Numbered from the stretch's first letter, positions 27,004 to 37,334 are shown. The stretch is 64,000 nt of DNA from Flavobacterium sp. (GCA_015234525.1 JADGMX010000032.1:1-64000), one strand, 5' to 3'. Program-made: numbers and translations. Notes: generated by a model from the sequence alone, not told the origin.

Positions 27004-27918
27004 ATGAGATATTTTTCACTGTTCCTTTTAGGATTAAGTTCACTTTTTATTACGTCGTGTTCTGATGTAGAACCAATCGATCCAAACGTGGTCATCAATG
27101 AACCCGGACCAAATCCTGGAAATCCCGGAAATCCTGTTCCAGCCGGAATCTTTAAAGTTGATATAGACGGAGTACCATTTACGACTAGCAATACCATGGT
27201 TTATATTTCGGGTGGCTCGATCATCTTGAATGCATACGGTCCGCAAGGAAATTCATTCGCGTTTCTTCTTGATGGAACAACAACCGGAAGTTATGCTGCC
27301 AATGACAATATTGTCGCGTATACGCCGGCCGGAAGTGAAGCCGGATATTGGGGGAATCATCCAACAGATCCCACTGCAAACACAGGATCAGTAATTATTA
27401 CTTCGATTAATACGACTGCAAAAACCATTTCCGGAACCTTTAGCTATACCGGCTATTGGTCAGACGATTCAGTTCCTGCAGCACCGCAAATGACCTTTAC
27501 TAACGGAACATTTACGAATTTGCCGTATGTGTCACAAAATCCGACTAACGATACGTTCTTTGCAAAAGTCAATGGAACCGAGTTTGTGGATACCGATATC
27601 TTAGGAATGACAATCGCGGTAAACAACATCGAATATATATCGGTTGGGGCAGAAGATGCTGCAACGCGAGCAATTACAGTCAGCGTGCGAAGCAACTTGA
27701 ATACCGGTATTTATCCGATAACAGGTAATACGTCAACCGATCCGGTACAATTGACATTCGCGCTGGATGAGAGTTCAAGCGCGGTTACAGCTTCAGCGGG
27801 AACTATCACCATAACTGAGAAAACAGCCGACAGAATCAAAGGAACATTCACGGCAACGGTAACGATAAATGCGACCGCCTATCAAATAACGGAAGGTGCA
27901 TTTGATGTCGGATATTAA
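27004..27918 (+). CDS. DUF6252-like lipoprotein
   Basis: This 304-residue lipoprotein starts MRYFSLFLLGLSSLFITSC, with the acylated Cys in ITSCS. A Pro/Gly/Asn linker (EPGPNPGNPGNP) leads to two related beta-rich halves. Each half begins with a segment like FKVDIDGVPFTTSN or FFAKVNGTEFVDTD and ends with a KTISGTFSYT or DRIKGTFTAT strand. This matches DUF6252, a family of Bacteroidota surface lipoproteins of unknown role. The ATG at 27004 is preferred over an in-frame TTG at 26986 because the lipoprotein signal starts there. A terminator follows. Confidence 0.8.
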   Translation: MRYFSLFLLGLSSLFITSCSDVEPIDPNVVINEPGPNPGNPGNPVPAGIFKVDIDGVPFTTSNTMVYISGGSIILNAYGPQGNSFAFLLDGTTTGSYAANDNIVAYTPAGSEAGYWGNHPTDPTANTGSVIITSINTTAKTISGTFSYTGYWSDDSVPAAPQMTFTNGTFTNLPYVSQNPTNDTFFAKVNGTEFVDTDILGMTIAVNNIEYISVGAEDAATRAITVSVRSNLNTGIYPITGNTSTDPVQLTFALDESSSAVTASAGTITITEKTADRIKGTFTATVTINATAYQITEGAFDVGY

Positions 27919-27941
27919 CAAGGTTTAGCAATTGTTTAAAG

Positions 27942-27967
27942 ATCCGCTTCGGCGGATTTTTTTATTT
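27942..27967 (+). terminator. Terminator after the DUF6252-like gene
   Basis: The stem ATCCGC / GCGGAT closes on a TTCG loop and is followed by eight or more T residues. Confidence 0.88.
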
Positions 27968-28016
27968 TTACACTTCTGCAACTCGTTAATCGATTCAATT
28001 TTAACGACGAAAAATA

Positions 28017-28093
28017 GGTCGTTCGACCCTCAACAAAATAATAGGTAATACGTCGATAATAAAATTAATTCTTACAAAGTTATATTACATTTG
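28017..28093 (+). promoter_or_regulatory. Putative lon promoter region
   Basis: TACATTTG (28086-28093) matches the Bacteroidota -7 consensus TAnnTTTG and lies 47 bp before the lon ATG. No clear TTTG is found 19-23 bp upstream. A short inverted repeat, GGTCG-2-CGACC (28017-28028), further upstream could be a regulator site, but its length is compatible with chance. Confidence 0.35.
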
Positions 28094-28140
28094 CTACCTT
28101 TAATTATGAAACCTTTAAAGTCAACTGACCCCAATATATC

Positions 28141-30591
28141 ATGTCGAATCACAAAATAGTCACATTTGGCCACATGTCACTTCAGGAATTCGATTCTGAA
28201 GCCGATTTGATTCCGCTGCTAACTCCCGAGGACGAAGCTGAAATGAACAATGAGGAATTACCGTCATCATTATCAATTTTGCCTTTACGTAATACTGTAC
28301 TTTTCCCCGGAGTGGTGATTCCAATTTCAGCCGGGCGCGATAAATCGATTAAATTGATCAATGATGCAAATGCCGCGGGAAAAATCATTGGAGTAGTGGC
28401 TCAGAAAAATGAGGACGATGAGGATCCAAGCAAAAACGATATCCATAAAATTGGTACGGTAGCGCGAATTCTCCGTGTGCTTAAAATGCCTGACGGAAAC
28501 ATAACTGTTATTCTTCAGGGTAAAAAACGCTTTGAAATTGACGCAGTCATTTCTGAAAAACCGTACATCCGTGCAAACGTTAAAGAAGTTGGCGAAAAGC
28601 GTCCGGGTCATCACGACACCGAATTTCTAGCGATTATCGAATCGATCAAAGAACTCGCCATTCAGATAATAAAGGAAAGTCCGAACATCCCGACTGAAGC
28701 CACATTCGCCATAAAAAACATCGAAAGTCATTCATTTCTGATCAATTTCGTATCGTCGAACATGAATTTGACTGTTGCCGAAAAGCAAAATTTATTGGCA
28801 ATGAATACGCTGAAGGAACGCGCTCTTGAAACCCTTCGTTTTATGAACGTTGAACTTCAGAAACTTGAGCTTAAGAACGATATTCAGTCGAAAGTTCGTT
28901 TTGATCTCGATCAGCAACAACGTGAATATTTCCTTCATCAGCAAATGAAAACCATCCAGGAAGAACTCGGTGGCGTTTCGCATGATGAGGAAATTGAGGA
29001 AATGCGCCGAAAAGGCAAAGAGAAGCGTTGGGACGAAAAAACGGCCAAGCAATTTGAAAAAGAACTCGCAAAAATGCAGCGGATGAACCCGCAAGCGCCC
29101 GATTTCGGAATACAGCGCAATTATCTCGAATTGTTACTTGAATTGCCTTGGGGCGAGTATTCTGCCGATAACTTCGATCTGAAACGCGCACAGAAAATAT
29201 TGGATCGCGACCATTTTGGTTTGGAAGATGTCAAAAAGCGAATGATTGAACACCTGGCGGTTTTAAAGCTGCGAAACGATATGAAATCGCCGATTATTTG
29301 TCTGACAGGTCCTCCCGGAGTTGGTAAAACCTCAATCGGAAAATCGGTTGCCGAAGCGCTTGGACGTGAGTATGTCCGGATTTCCCTTGGCGGATTGCGT
29401 GATGAAGCCGAAATACGCGGACACCGTAAAACATACATCGGTGCGATGCCGGGCCGAATCATTCAGAGTTTGAAAAAAGCCGGAACGTCGAACCCGGTTT
29501 TTGTCCTTGACGAAATCGACAAATTATCAAGCAGCAATCAGGGTGATCCGTCATCAGCATTGCTTGAAGTTCTGGATCCGGAGCAAAACAGCGAATTTTA
29601 CGACAATTTCCTTGAACTCGGTTTTGATCTGTCAAAGGTGATGTTTATCGCAACTTCAAACAATATGCAGACCATTCAACCGGCCTTGCGCGACCGAATG
29701 GAAGTTATCAAGATGAGCGGTTATACTGTTGAAGAGAAAGTTGAAATTGCCAGGCGTCACTTATTTCCGAAGCAACTAAAAGAACACGGTTTAAAACCAA
29801 AAGATTTAACGATCAGCAAAAAACAACTTGAAAAAATTGTTGAAGGCTACACCCGTGAATCAGGTGTTCGCGGATTGGAATCGAAGTTGGCACAAGTCAT
29901 CCGAAATGCAGCAAAATCAATTGCGATGGAGGAGGAATACAACATTAAAATCACCGACGAAGATATACGCAAAGTTTTAGGCGTGCCTAGATTGGAGCGG
30001 GACAAATACGAAAACAACGATGTTGCCGGAGTGGTCACGGGACTTGCGTGGACTACAGTTGGCGGCGACATTTTATTTATCGAATCGCTGATTTCAAAAG
30101 GTAAAGGTTCGATGACCCTTACCGGAAATCTGGGTACGGTAATGAAAGAATCGGCTACGATTGCATTGGAATACATTAAGGCCAATTCGCAGTTGTTGGG
30201 AATTGATCCTGAAATTTTGCCAAAGTATAATATACACATTCACATTCCGGAAGGCGCGACACCAAAAGACGGACCGAGTGCCGGGATTGCAATGCTTACT
30301 TCACTGGTTTCGCTATTAACTCAACGTCGCGTTAAACGCAGCATGGCGATGACCGGCGAGATTACCTTGCGCGGAAAAGTGCTGCCGGTTGGCGGAATAA
30401 AAGAAAAAATTCTAGCGGCCAAACGGGCAAATATTACTGAAATCATCATGTGCGCTGACAATAAAATGGACGTCGATGAAATTAAGGCGGAATACCTTGA
30501 TGGACTTACGTTTCATTATGTGACTGAGATGAGTGAAGTTATCAAATATGCACTGACAAATGAAAAAGTCAAAAATGCAAAAACCCTATAA
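28141..30591 (+). CDS. lon: ATP-dependent protease Lon (endopeptidase La)
   Basis: This 816-residue Lon protease degrades misfolded and regulatory proteins in the cytoplasm. The N-terminal substrate-binding domain starts at [16 protein letters not shown]. The AAA module has Walker [10 protein letters not shown] (from residue 390) and Walker [11 protein letters not shown]. The C-terminal peptidase domain has the catalytic dyad Ser713 ([10 protein letters not shown]) and Lys756 (GGIKEKIL), spaced 43 residues as in E. coli Lon. The acidic N-terminal extension ([15 protein letters not shown]) is normal in Flavobacteriia. It is monocistronic, with a strong terminator just after the stop. Confidence 0.98.
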   Translation: MSNHKIVTFGHMSLQEFDSEADLIPLLTPEDEAEMNNEELPSSLSILPLRNTVLFPGVVIPISAGRDKSIKLINDANAAGKIIGVVAQKNEDDEDPSKNDIHKIGTVARILRVLKMPDGNITVILQGKKRFEIDAVISEKPYIRANVKEVGEKRPGHHDTEFLAIIESIKELAIQIIKESPNIPTEATFAIKNIESHSFLINFVSSNMNLTVAEKQNLLAMNTLKERALETLRFMNVELQKLELKNDIQSKVRFDLDQQQREYFLHQQMKTIQEELGGVSHDEEIEEMRRKGKEKRWDEKTAKQFEKELAKMQRMNPQAPDFGIQRNYLELLLELPWGEYSADNFDLKRAQKILDRDHFGLEDVKKRMIEHLAVLKLRNDMKSPIICLTGPPGVGKTSIGKSVAEALGREYVRISLGGLRDEAEIRGHRKTYIGAMPGRIIQSLKKAGTSNPVFVLDEIDKLSSSNQGDPSSALLEVLDPEQNSEFYDNFLELGFDLSKVMFIATSNNMQTIQPALRDRMEVIKMSGYTVEEKVEIARRHLFPKQLKEHGLKPKDLTISKKQLEKIVEGYTRESGVRGLESKLAQVIRNAAKSIAMEEEYNIKITDEDIRKVLGVPRLERDKYENNDVAGVVTGLAWTTVGGDILFIESLISKGKGSMTLTGNLGTVMKESATIALEYIKANSQLLGIDPEILPKYNIHIHIPEGATPKDGPSAGIAMLTSLVSLLTQRRVKRSMAMTGEITLRGKVLPVGGIKEKILAAKRANITEIIMCADNKMDVDEIKAEYLDGLTFHYVTEMSEVIKYALTNEKVKNAKTL

Positions 30592-30594
30592 ATC

Positions 30595-30624
30595 AAGCCG
30601 GCACGTGAAGCCGGCTTTTTTTAT
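30595..30624 (+). terminator. Terminator after lon
   Basis: The stem AAGCCGG / CCGGCTT starts a few bases after the lon stop and is followed by seven T residues. Confidence 0.88.
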
Positions 30625-30714
30625 GACCGACAAATTGCCGAGTTGTTAGCGGTTCCGACAAAAAATAATATCTTCGCAACTGCGTTTACATTCTACAAAC
30701 GCTTCGTGCCGCAC

Positions 30715-31737
30715 ATGTTTAAAAAACTGCTATTACTCCTTACAATTATTCTTTGCAATGTGTCGCATGCGCAGATTGGAGGCAAGTATACCTACCAGTT
30801 TTTAAATCTTGTGACATCACCCAGACAGGCCGCATTAGGTGGTAAGACGATAACGATTTACGATGAAGACGTGAATCAGGCACATTACAATCCGGCGACA
30901 ATCAATCCGGAAATGGACAATCATCTTGCACTGAATTATGGCAGTTACTTTGGCGAAGTTACCTATGGTACGGCTTCATATGCCTATACCTATGATCGTC
31001 ATTTTCAGACCATTCAGGCCGGAGTAAATTATGTGAATTACGGTACTTTTGACGGTCGGGATGAAAACGGAAATCAGACTGCGGAATTTACTGGTAGCGA
31101 AATCGCGCTTTCCGTTGGCTATAGCTACAACATACCATTTACCGATTTTCATATCGGCGCCAATGCAAAATTGATTTCGTCGCAATTGGAATCGTATAAC
31201 TCTTTTGGCGGTGCGATTGATTTGGGCGGACTATACATTGATGAGGCAAATGATATCAACATTGCGGTTGTGGTCAGAAATATCGGAATGCAGTTTACCA
31301 CCTATTCTGAAACCCGAGAGCAATTGCCGCTCGAAATTATGGCGGGAATATCGCAGGAGCTTGAAAATGTGCCGATCAGATGGCATTTGACACTTGAAAA
31401 TTTGCAACAGTGGAACATCGGATTTTCAAACCCGGCGCGTGCTGTGGGCTCGATTGATGGCGGATCTGAAGAAGAAAAAGTATCATTTTTCAACAATGCG
31501 CTTCGTCATGTGATTATTGGAGCCGAATTATTTCCCCAAAAATCTTTTAATTTGCGCGTCGGATACAACTTTAGACGATCTGAAGAATTGCGTTTGCTTG
31601 AGCAGCGAAATTTTAGCGGATTATCGGTTGGTTTCGGTTTGAGATTAAATAAAATCAAGTTTAATTATTCGTATTCAAGATATACCTTAGCGGCCAATAC
31701 CAGCCTATTTGGTCTAACCATTAATTTCCAAGAGTAA
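30715..31737 (+). CDS. porQ: Type IX secretion system protein PorQ
   Basis: This 340-residue exported beta-barrel-type protein has a signal peptide (MFKKLLLLLTIILCNVSHAQ). It is followed by the PorQ opening IGGKYTYQFLNLVTSPRQAA and the core DVNQAHYNPATINPEMDN; the last residues form a terminal outer-membrane strand (TSLFGLTINFQE). PorQ belongs to the T9SS attachment machinery at the outer membrane and fits the T9SS cargo genes at 3.4-13.5 kb. The ATG at 30715 is chosen because the signal peptide begins there; the frame continues upstream to 30643. It directly abuts cmk. Confidence 0.88.
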   Translation: MFKKLLLLLTIILCNVSHAQIGGKYTYQFLNLVTSPRQAALGGKTITIYDEDVNQAHYNPATINPEMDNHLALNYGSYFGEVTYGTASYAYTYDRHFQTIQAGVNYVNYGTFDGRDENGNQTAEFTGSEIALSVGYSYNIPFTDFHIGANAKLISSQLESYNSFGGAIDLGGLYIDEANDINIAVVVRNIGMQFTTYSETREQLPLEIMAGISQELENVPIRWHLTLENLQQWNIGFSNPARAVGSIDGGSEEEKVSFFNNALRHVIIGAELFPQKSFNLRVGYNFRRSEELRLLEQRNFSGLSVGFGLRLNKIKFNYSYSRYTLAANTSLFGLTINFQE

Positions 31738-32427
31738 TTGCATAAAAAAATTACCATAGCCATCGACGGATTTTCGTCTACCGGCAAAAGCACACTTGCC
31801 AAACAGCTCGCAGATCATTTACATTATGTGTATGTCGATACAGGTGCGATGTATCGTGCGGTAACGTTGTTTGCCTTGCAAAACGGATATATCGCCGAAG
31901 ATTTTCTCGACGCACAAACCCTGATTCAAAGTTTGCCTTCGGTTAAGTTGGATTTCAGGCGAAACAATGAGAGCGGTATTGCCGAAATGTATCTAAACGA
32001 CGAAAATGTCGAGCAGGAAATCAGAACAATCAATGTTTCCAATTTTGTCAGTCGAATTGCCGAAATCAGTGAAGTACGCGCAAAGCTGGTCGAACAACAG
32101 CAACAAATGGGTCAGAAAAAAGGCATTGTGATGGATGGGCGCGATATAGGAACCGTTGTGTTTCCCGATGCCGAGCTGAAGATTTTTATGACCGCAAGTC
32201 CGCAGACCCGGGCTCAACGCCGCTATGACGAACTTACAGCCAAAAATCAGCAGGTTACATTTGACGAAGTTTACAAGAACGTGTGCGAGCGTGATTATAT
32301 TGATACGCATCGCGCTGATTCGCCTTTGGTTAAAGCTGACGATGCGATTGAAATCGACAATTCCAATCTTTCGCGTGAGCAGCAATTCGACCAAGTGCTT
32401 TCTCTTGTAATGCAACGCCAACAGTAA
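31738..32427 (+). CDS. cmk: (d)CMP kinase
   Basis: This 229-residue enzyme phosphorylates CMP and dCMP using ATP. The P-loop is DGFSSTGKST, followed by DTGAMYRA, DGRDIGTVVFPDAELKIF and RAQRRYDEL, all Cmk signatures. The start is a TTG codon placed directly after the porQ stop with no gap, since no ATG fits before the P-loop. This close join makes translational coupling with porQ likely; the porQ-cmk order is, as far as I know, common in Bacteroidota. Confidence 0.95.
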   Translation: MHKKITIAIDGFSSTGKSTLAKQLADHLHYVYVDTGAMYRAVTLFALQNGYIAEDFLDAQTLIQSLPSVKLDFRRNNESGIAEMYLNDENVEQEIRTINVSNFVSRIAEISEVRAKLVEQQQQMGQKKGIVMDGRDIGTVVFPDAELKIFMTASPQTRAQRRYDELTAKNQQVTFDEVYKNVCERDYIDTHRADSPLVKADDAIEIDNSNLSREQQFDQVLSLVMQRQQ

Positions 32428-32485
32428 TTTGCAAATCTTTTTTTTAATAGTAGATTTACCCGCTTTAATTTTATAAAACCCTTTT

Positions 32486-33862
32486 ATGAGTATCAAGTCT
32501 AGATTAATCCTGATGAGCTTCCTTCAGTTTTTTGTTTGGGGAGCCTGGTTGCTAACAATCGCCAACTATTGGTTTGGCACCAAGCAATGGGACAACACGC
32601 AATTCGGACTCGTGTTCGCAACAATGGGTTTTGCGTCGATATTTATGCCGACAATCATCGGAATTGTGGCTGACCGATGGATTAACGCCGAAAAACTGTA
32701 TTCGGCTTTGCATATTTTATATGCGATGGTACTCATTTACCTGCCAACCATTGACGATCCGACGACATTTATTTACGCCATGTTTTTGGCCATGTGTTTC
32801 TACATGCCGACAATTTCCCTTAGCAATTCAATTTCGTATACCGTTTTAAAACAAAGCGCCGGCGATGTTGTAAAAGACTTTCCGCCAATCAGGGTTTGGG
32901 GAACCATTGGCTTTATTGCTGCAATGTGGACCACGAATTTAACCGATAGCAAAGCAACTGCAAACCAGTTTTATATTGCTGCAGCTCTGGCGATTGTACT
33001 TGCGATTTACGCATTGACGTTACCTAAATGTCCGCCGCAGGGCAAGACAACTGAGAATGCGTCTTTTGTACAAACATTTGGTTTGGGTGCATTTAAGTTG
33101 TTTGCCAACTATAAAATGGCGTTGTTTTTCATCTTTGCGATGTTCTTAGGAGGCGCATTGCAATTGACAAATGCGTATGGCGACTTATTTTTAAGCGAAT
33201 TTGAAAATTTTCCGAAATACGCCGGATCGTTTGTAGTCGAAAGATCAACGATAATTATGTCGATTTCGCAGGTTTCTGAAACCTTGTTTATTTTGGCGAT
33301 TCCATTCTTTTTAAAACGATTCGGCATCAAGCAAGTAATGCTGATCAGTATGCTTGCATGGGTGTTGCGATTTGGCTTGTTTGCATTTAGCGATCCGATA
33401 AACGGATTGTGGATGATCATTTTGTCGTGCGTGGTCTACGGGATGGCTTTTGATTTCTTCAATATTTCAGGGTCGTTGTTTGTTGACAGCAATACGGATG
33501 CTGAAACGCGGTCGTCGGCGCAAGGTTTGTTTATGATGATGACCAATGGCGTTGGAGCTGTTTTGGGTTCTGTGATCGCGGGTTGGGTTATCGAAAACTA
33601 CTTTACAAAAGCCTATACGACGATTTCGGGATTGGCAACGCACTTGCAAACCGAACCTGGAAATTCGCATTTGGCCGGTTATTTAGCCAAGATCAACGCA
33701 TCGGTAAATCCGGATGGAACGTTGAGTCGCACAGTACTTTTAAACGATTGGCCGAACATCTGGCTTGCCTTTGCCGGTTATGCGCTGGTAATTGCGATTG
33801 CCTTTGCGATATTGTTCAAGCACAAGCACGATAGGAGTGAGGTAATGGAGGTGAGACATTAA
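32486..33862 (+). CDS. NupG-like nucleoside:H+ symporter (MFS)
   Basis: This 458-residue inner-membrane transporter has about 12 helices. The opening SRLILMSFLQFFVWGAWLLT and the loop GIVADRWINAEKL match the nucleoside:H+ symporter family (NupG/XapB). PPIRVWGTIGFIAAMW and SAQGLFMMMTNGVGAVLGS are further family segments. It imports nucleosides, a reasonable partner for the upstream cmk in nucleotide salvage; the 58-bp gap permits co-transcription. A structured element starts 3 bp after the stop. Confidence 0.88.
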   Translation: MSIKSRLILMSFLQFFVWGAWLLTIANYWFGTKQWDNTQFGLVFATMGFASIFMPTIIGIVADRWINAEKLYSALHILYAMVLIYLPTIDDPTTFIYAMFLAMCFYMPTISLSNSISYTVLKQSAGDVVKDFPPIRVWGTIGFIAAMWTTNLTDSKATANQFYIAAALAIVLAIYALTLPKCPPQGKTTENASFVQTFGLGAFKLFANYKMALFFIFAMFLGGALQLTNAYGDLFLSEFENFPKYAGSFVVERSTIIMSISQVSETLFILAIPFFLKRFGIKQVMLISMLAWVLRFGLFAFSDPINGLWMIILSCVVYGMAFDFFNISGSLFVDSNTDAETRSSAQGLFMMMTNGVGAVLGSVIAGWVIENYFTKAYTTISGLATHLQTEPGNSHLAGYLAKINASVNPDGTLSRTVLLNDWPNIWLAFAGYALVIAIAFAILFKHKHDRSEVMEVRH

Positions 33863-33864
33863 AC

Positions 33865-33942
33865 CCAGCCCCGATGGGAAGCGGCATCCTTTTATGAAGA
33901 CCTTTTGGGATTTATAAAAGATATAGCGGACAGCGGGAGATT
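33865..33942 (+). repeat. Interspersed structured element, subtype 1 (copy G)
   Basis: AGCCCCGATGGGAAGCGG, CATCC, an inner hairpin with TTTTAT/ATAAAA arms, then AAAAGATATAGCGGACAGC and GGGAG. The triplet CCG pairs with CGG. It sits in the 3' untranslated region of the NupG-like gene. Confidence 0.8.
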
Positions 33943-33994
33943 GTTTCAGCCAAACCGATATGCATGCTGCTGCAAAATAACAATCATCATACTT

Positions 33995-34025
33995 TTTGTG
34001 ATGATATAAATAATTTGTACATTTG
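33995..34025 (+). promoter_or_regulatory. rpsA promoter
   Basis: A -33 TTTG (33995-33998), a 19-bp spacer and a -7 TACATTTG (34018-34025) match the Bacteroidota sigma-A consensus exactly. The predicted start near 34032 leaves a leader of about 110 nt before the rpsA ATG. This fits a strongly expressed ribosomal-protein gene. Confidence 0.8.
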
Positions 34026-34143
34026 CAAACCTTTTGGCGGAGCAGAGTTTCCATTAGGTATCAACTATTTACGTAAAACAACTTCTGTTTTATCTATCGC
34101 ATTAAGAAACTCGGATGGGCAGAATACAAATTTTTTTATCAGC

Positions 34144-35916
34144 ATGGCTGAATTAGCAAAATCACAAGAAGAATTTTTGGAAACGTTTAACTGGCACAAT
34201 TTCGAAGAAGGAATTGACGCTGTAGACGAAAAAAACCTGAAAGAATTTGAAGATCTAGTTTCAAAGACTTTCATCGCTACCGATCAGGAAGAAGTAGTAG
34301 AAGGAACAGTTGTTAGAATGACTGATCGTGACGTTATCGTTGACATCAATGCTAAATCTGAAGGTGTAATTTCTCTTAACGAATTCCGTTACAACCCAAG
34401 TTTAAAAGTAGGTGACAAAGTTGAAGTTTTGATCGACGTTCGTGAAGACAAAACAGGACAACTTGTATTGTCACACAGAAAAGCGCGTACCATCAAGTCA
34501 TGGGATCGTGTTATCGCTGCTAACGAAACTGGCGAAATCGTAAATGGTTTCGTAAAATGCAGAACTAAAGGTGGTATGATCGTAGACGTATTTGGAATTG
34601 AGGCTTTCTTGCCAGGATCTCAAATCGACGTGAAGCCAATCCGCGATTACGATGTTTACGTGAACAAGACAATGGAATTCAAAGTTGTGAAAATCAACCA
34701 CGAATTTAAAAACGTTGTTGTGTCTCACAAAGCGCTTATCGAAGCGGATATTGAAGTACAGAAGAAAGAAATCATCGGTCAGCTTCAAAAAGGACAAGTA
34801 CTTGAAGGTGTTGTTAAGAACATCACTTCATACGGAGTATTTATCGACCTTGGAGGTGTAGACGGATTGATCCACATTACTGACCTTTCTTGGTCTAGAA
34901 TCAACCACCCAAGTGAAGTTCTTGAACTTGATCAAAAACTAAACGTGGTAATCCTTGATTTCGATGACGAGAAAACAAGAATCCAATTAGGTCTTAAGCA
35001 GTTGAACGCTCACCCTTGGGATGCGCTTGACCAAAACCTAAAAGTTGGTGATAAAGTAAAAGGTAAGGTAGTTGTAATCGCTGATTACGGTGCGTTTATC
35101 GAAGTTGCTGAAGGTGTTGAAGGACTTATCCACGTTTCTGAAATGTCTTGGTCTACGCACTTGCGTTCAGCTCAGGATTTCGTGAAAGTTGGAGATGTTG
35201 TTGAAGCTGTAATCCTTACACTTGACCGTGAAGACCGCAAAATGTCTCTTGGTATCAAGCAATTGACTCAAGATCCATGGACGGACATCACATCTAAATA
35301 TCCGGTTGGTTCACGCCACACAGGTATCGTTAGAAACTTTACTAACTTCGGTATTTTCGTTGAACTTGAAGAAGGAATCGACGGATTGATCTACATCTCT
35401 GACCTATCTTGGACTAAGAAGATCAAGCACCCATCTGAATTTGTAAACGTTGGTGAAAAACTTGACGTTGTTGTTCTTGAACTTGATGTTGACGGACGCA
35501 AATTGTCTCTTGGTCACAAACAAACTACGCCAAACCCATGGGATCAGTACGAAGACTCTTTCGCAGTTGGAACTGTTCACAACGGAACTGTAGCTGAAAT
35601 CGTTGACAAAGGTGCAACCGTAGAATTTGGTGACGATATCGTTGCTTTCATTCCGGCTCGTCACTTAGAGAAAGAAGACGGTAAAAAATTGAAAAAAGGC
35701 GAAGTTGCTGATTTCAAAGTTATCGAATTCAACAAAGAGTTTAAAAGAGTTGTAGCATCTCACACTGCTATTTTCCGTGAGGAAGAAGAGAAGAACGTGA
35801 AATCTCAGGATAACAACAATTCATCGAACAACAACGCTCAGGCGTCGACTTTAGGTGATAACAACGATATCCTTGCAGGTCTTAAAGCTAAAATGGAAAA
35901 GAACGAGAAGAAATAA
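34144..35916 (+). CDS. rpsA: 30S ribosomal protein S1
   Basis: This 590-residue S1 binds mRNA and helps 30S initiation. It has six S1-type OB repeats, with EGTVVRMTDRDVIVDI, EGVVKNITSYGVFIDLGG, KGKVVVIADYGAFIEV and NGTVAEIVDKGATVEF visible. A polar tail (SQDNNNSSNNNAQAS) ends the protein. The ATG at 34144 (MAELAKSQEEF) is used; the frame extends to 33964, but that would include the promoter and leader. The gene uses a visibly restricted, optimised codon set compared with its neighbours. A terminator follows. Confidence 0.97.
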   Translation: MAELAKSQEEFLETFNWHNFEEGIDAVDEKNLKEFEDLVSKTFIATDQEEVVEGTVVRMTDRDVIVDINAKSEGVISLNEFRYNPSLKVGDKVEVLIDVREDKTGQLVLSHRKARTIKSWDRVIAANETGEIVNGFVKCRTKGGMIVDVFGIEAFLPGSQIDVKPIRDYDVYVNKTMEFKVVKINHEFKNVVVSHKALIEADIEVQKKEIIGQLQKGQVLEGVVKNITSYGVFIDLGGVDGLIHITDLSWSRINHPSEVLELDQKLNVVILDFDDEKTRIQLGLKQLNAHPWDALDQNLKVGDKVKGKVVVIADYGAFIEVAEGVEGLIHVSEMSWSTHLRSAQDFVKVGDVVEAVILTLDREDRKMSLGIKQLTQDPWTDITSKYPVGSRHTGIVRNFTNFGIFVELEEGIDGLIYISDLSWTKKIKHPSEFVNVGEKLDVVVLELDVDGRKLSLGHKQTTPNPWDQYEDSFAVGTVHNGTVAEIVDKGATVEFGDDIVAFIPARHLEKEDGKKLKKGEVADFKVIEFNKEFKRVVASHTAIFREEEEKNVKSQDNNNSSNNNAQASTLGDNNDILAGLKAKMEKNEKK

Positions 35917-35937
35917 TTTTCGCTCTCTCTTATATAG

Positions 35938-35969
35938 AAGCCTCGTAGAAATACGGGGCTTTTTTTTTG
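35938..35969 (+). terminator. rpsA terminator
   Basis: The stem AAGCCTCGTA / TACGGGGCTT (one mismatch or wobble) on a 4-nt loop is followed by nine or more T residues. Confidence 0.88.
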
Positions 35970-36033
35970 GCCCTAAGACAATTACATTTAATTCCCTGCA
36001 CGCAAAAACCACGGTTTATTTTGGCATGAACAC

Positions 36034-36065
36034 AAAAAAAAGACCTCGTCATAACGGGGCCTTTT
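36034..36065 (-). terminator. Terminator for the gene at 36124-36459
   Basis: On the minus strand, AAGGCCCCGT / ACGAGGTCTT with a TATG loop is followed by a T-run. It lies about 60 bp past the stop of the small minus-strand gene. Confidence 0.7.
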
Positions 36066-36123
36066 AAATTGAAATATAGTAAACCGCAAACAAGTAACGC
36101 GGCTTGTTTAAAAAGAAAAGGTT

Positions 36124-36459
36124 TTAAGCCAGAAATTGACCGCGATTTCTAACATGCGAAATCATATCGATAAAACGTTGCCTGTCGGTCGCCGAAAGTT
36201 TAAGCGTAATTTCCTTACCGTCGGTCTGCACAATTTGAAGCGAATATCTGTTGTCCAAAACCGCATCAAGCGCCTGAAATCCGCCTTTGCGACTCTTAAT
36301 ATGCATTTTCTCGATTAACTCGATTGGCAGTTTCACGACTTTGCCCTTGTAGGAAATCTGGATTTGTGCGTCAGAAACCACCGCATATTTATTGGCAAAT
36401 TGCCCTCGTTCACCAAGAGGCTTCCCGATCAAACGGCGAGTATTTTTTTGAAATTCCAT
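36124..36459 (-). CDS. Conserved-looking hypothetical protein
   Basis: This 111-residue basic, soluble protein is not one I recognise. It begins MEFQKNTRRLIGKPLGE. Beta-strand-like segments (YAVVSDAQIQISYKGKVVKLP, LDNRYSLQIVQTDGKEITLKL read in parts) resemble a PH-like or split-barrel fold, followed by a helix (DRQRFIDMISHVR). There is no signal peptide and no membrane segment. It is monocistronic with its own terminator, downstream of rpsA on the opposite strand. Confidence 0.65.
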   Translation of the reverse strand: MEFQKNTRRLIGKPLGERGQFANKYAVVSDAQIQISYKGKVVKLPIELIEKMHIKSRKGGFQALDAVLDNRYSLQIVQTDGKEITLKLSATDRQRFIDMISHVRNRGQFLA

Positions 36460-36609
36460 CCGTGCGAGTTATTTTGCGTACAAAGATAAGTGAAAAATCG
36501 ACCAATAGCCAATAATTCCGATGAACTGCAAGTTATCTCTCTGTGAAGAAATTGATTTATTTGGGCGAGTCACGCTTTTTACTAACGGAATAATTAAAAA
36601 AGTCTGCTA

Positions 36610-36686
36610 GCGTGACCAGGCTGTCCGGTACAAGTCCGCGCTTGTTATCACTGCGCTGTGGGCTTTTCCCTACCATCCTTCTCGCG
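36610..36686 (-). repeat. Interspersed structured element, degenerate subtype (copy L)
   Basis: The minus strand reads CGCGAGAAGGATGGTAG on the 5' side and GGACAGCCTGGTCACGC on the 3' side, with AGG pairing with CCT. Like copy K it lacks the CATCCTTTT core. It is the only feature seen in the 320-bp gap 36460-36779, apart from the expected 3' region of the response regulator. Confidence 0.55.
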
Positions 36687-36779
36687 AGTTTACCGGTAGT
36701 AATACAATTCTATTCCTATCAATCAATTCTACCAAACCGATTGATCCATTTTTTTACCTACAGGAAAACTTGGTTCGTC

Positions 36780-37211
36780 TTATTGGTGATTCTGAAACAT
36801 CCAATACAAACCAAGTTCGGTTACAGCGGCCATAAAATTTTTGAACCCAACCGGCTTTACAATAAAACTATTGGCGCCACAGCCGTAGCATTTTTCAACA
36901 TCCGGACTTTCCTTACTCGAGGTCAGAACCACTACAGGAATCGATTTGGTTCTCGGATCGGATTTAATCTGTTGCAAAACTTCAATTCCACTCACCTTGG
37001 GCATATTAAGATCGAGTAGGATGACTTTGGGTTTGTTTTCAATGTTTCGATCAGCATACTGTCCGGTGCCAAAAATAAACTCGAGCGCCTCAGCGCCGTC
37101 CTTTACATGCATTAATTGGGTGATGTTGTTTTTCTTCAACGCGCGAATGGTGAGTTCGGCGTCTTCCGAATTGTCCTCAACCAAGAGGATATCAATCTGC
37201 TTATCGTTCAT
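36780..37211 (-). CDS. Single-domain response regulator (Rcp1-like)
   Basis: This 143-residue CheY-like receiver has no output domain. The acidic pocket is VEDNSED, the phospho-acceptor is Asp67 in ILLDLNMP, and Lys119 in IVKPVGF is intact. The LLVEDNSEDAELT start and FGTGQYADRN loop are like cyanobacterial phytochrome regulator Rcp1. A bacteriophytochrome and several soluble kinases lie in this region, any of which could be the partner; this is inference. It is divergent from yfiR. Confidence 0.9.
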   Translation of the reverse strand: MNDKQIDILLVEDNSEDAELTIRALKKNNITQLMHVKDGAEALEFIFGTGQYADRNIENKPKVILLDLNMPKVSGIEVLQQIKSDPRTKSIPVVVLTSSKESPDVEKCYGCGANSFIVKPVGFKNFMAAVTELGLYWMFQNHQ

Positions 37212-37334
37212 TTGAGGTGAATTAAATTAAAAGAATTCACGCTTTTTATCGGTTATACGCAAAATCTTAACGAAGAGCAAGATAAATAATATTATATTCG
37301 TTACCAATAAATTTGAGCTACAGAAAGATTTTTT

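Noticed and set aside
33964..34143. 60-residue N-terminal extension of ribosomal protein S1
   Set aside because: The region contains an exact promoter and leader, and S1 proteins start near MAELAKSQEEF.
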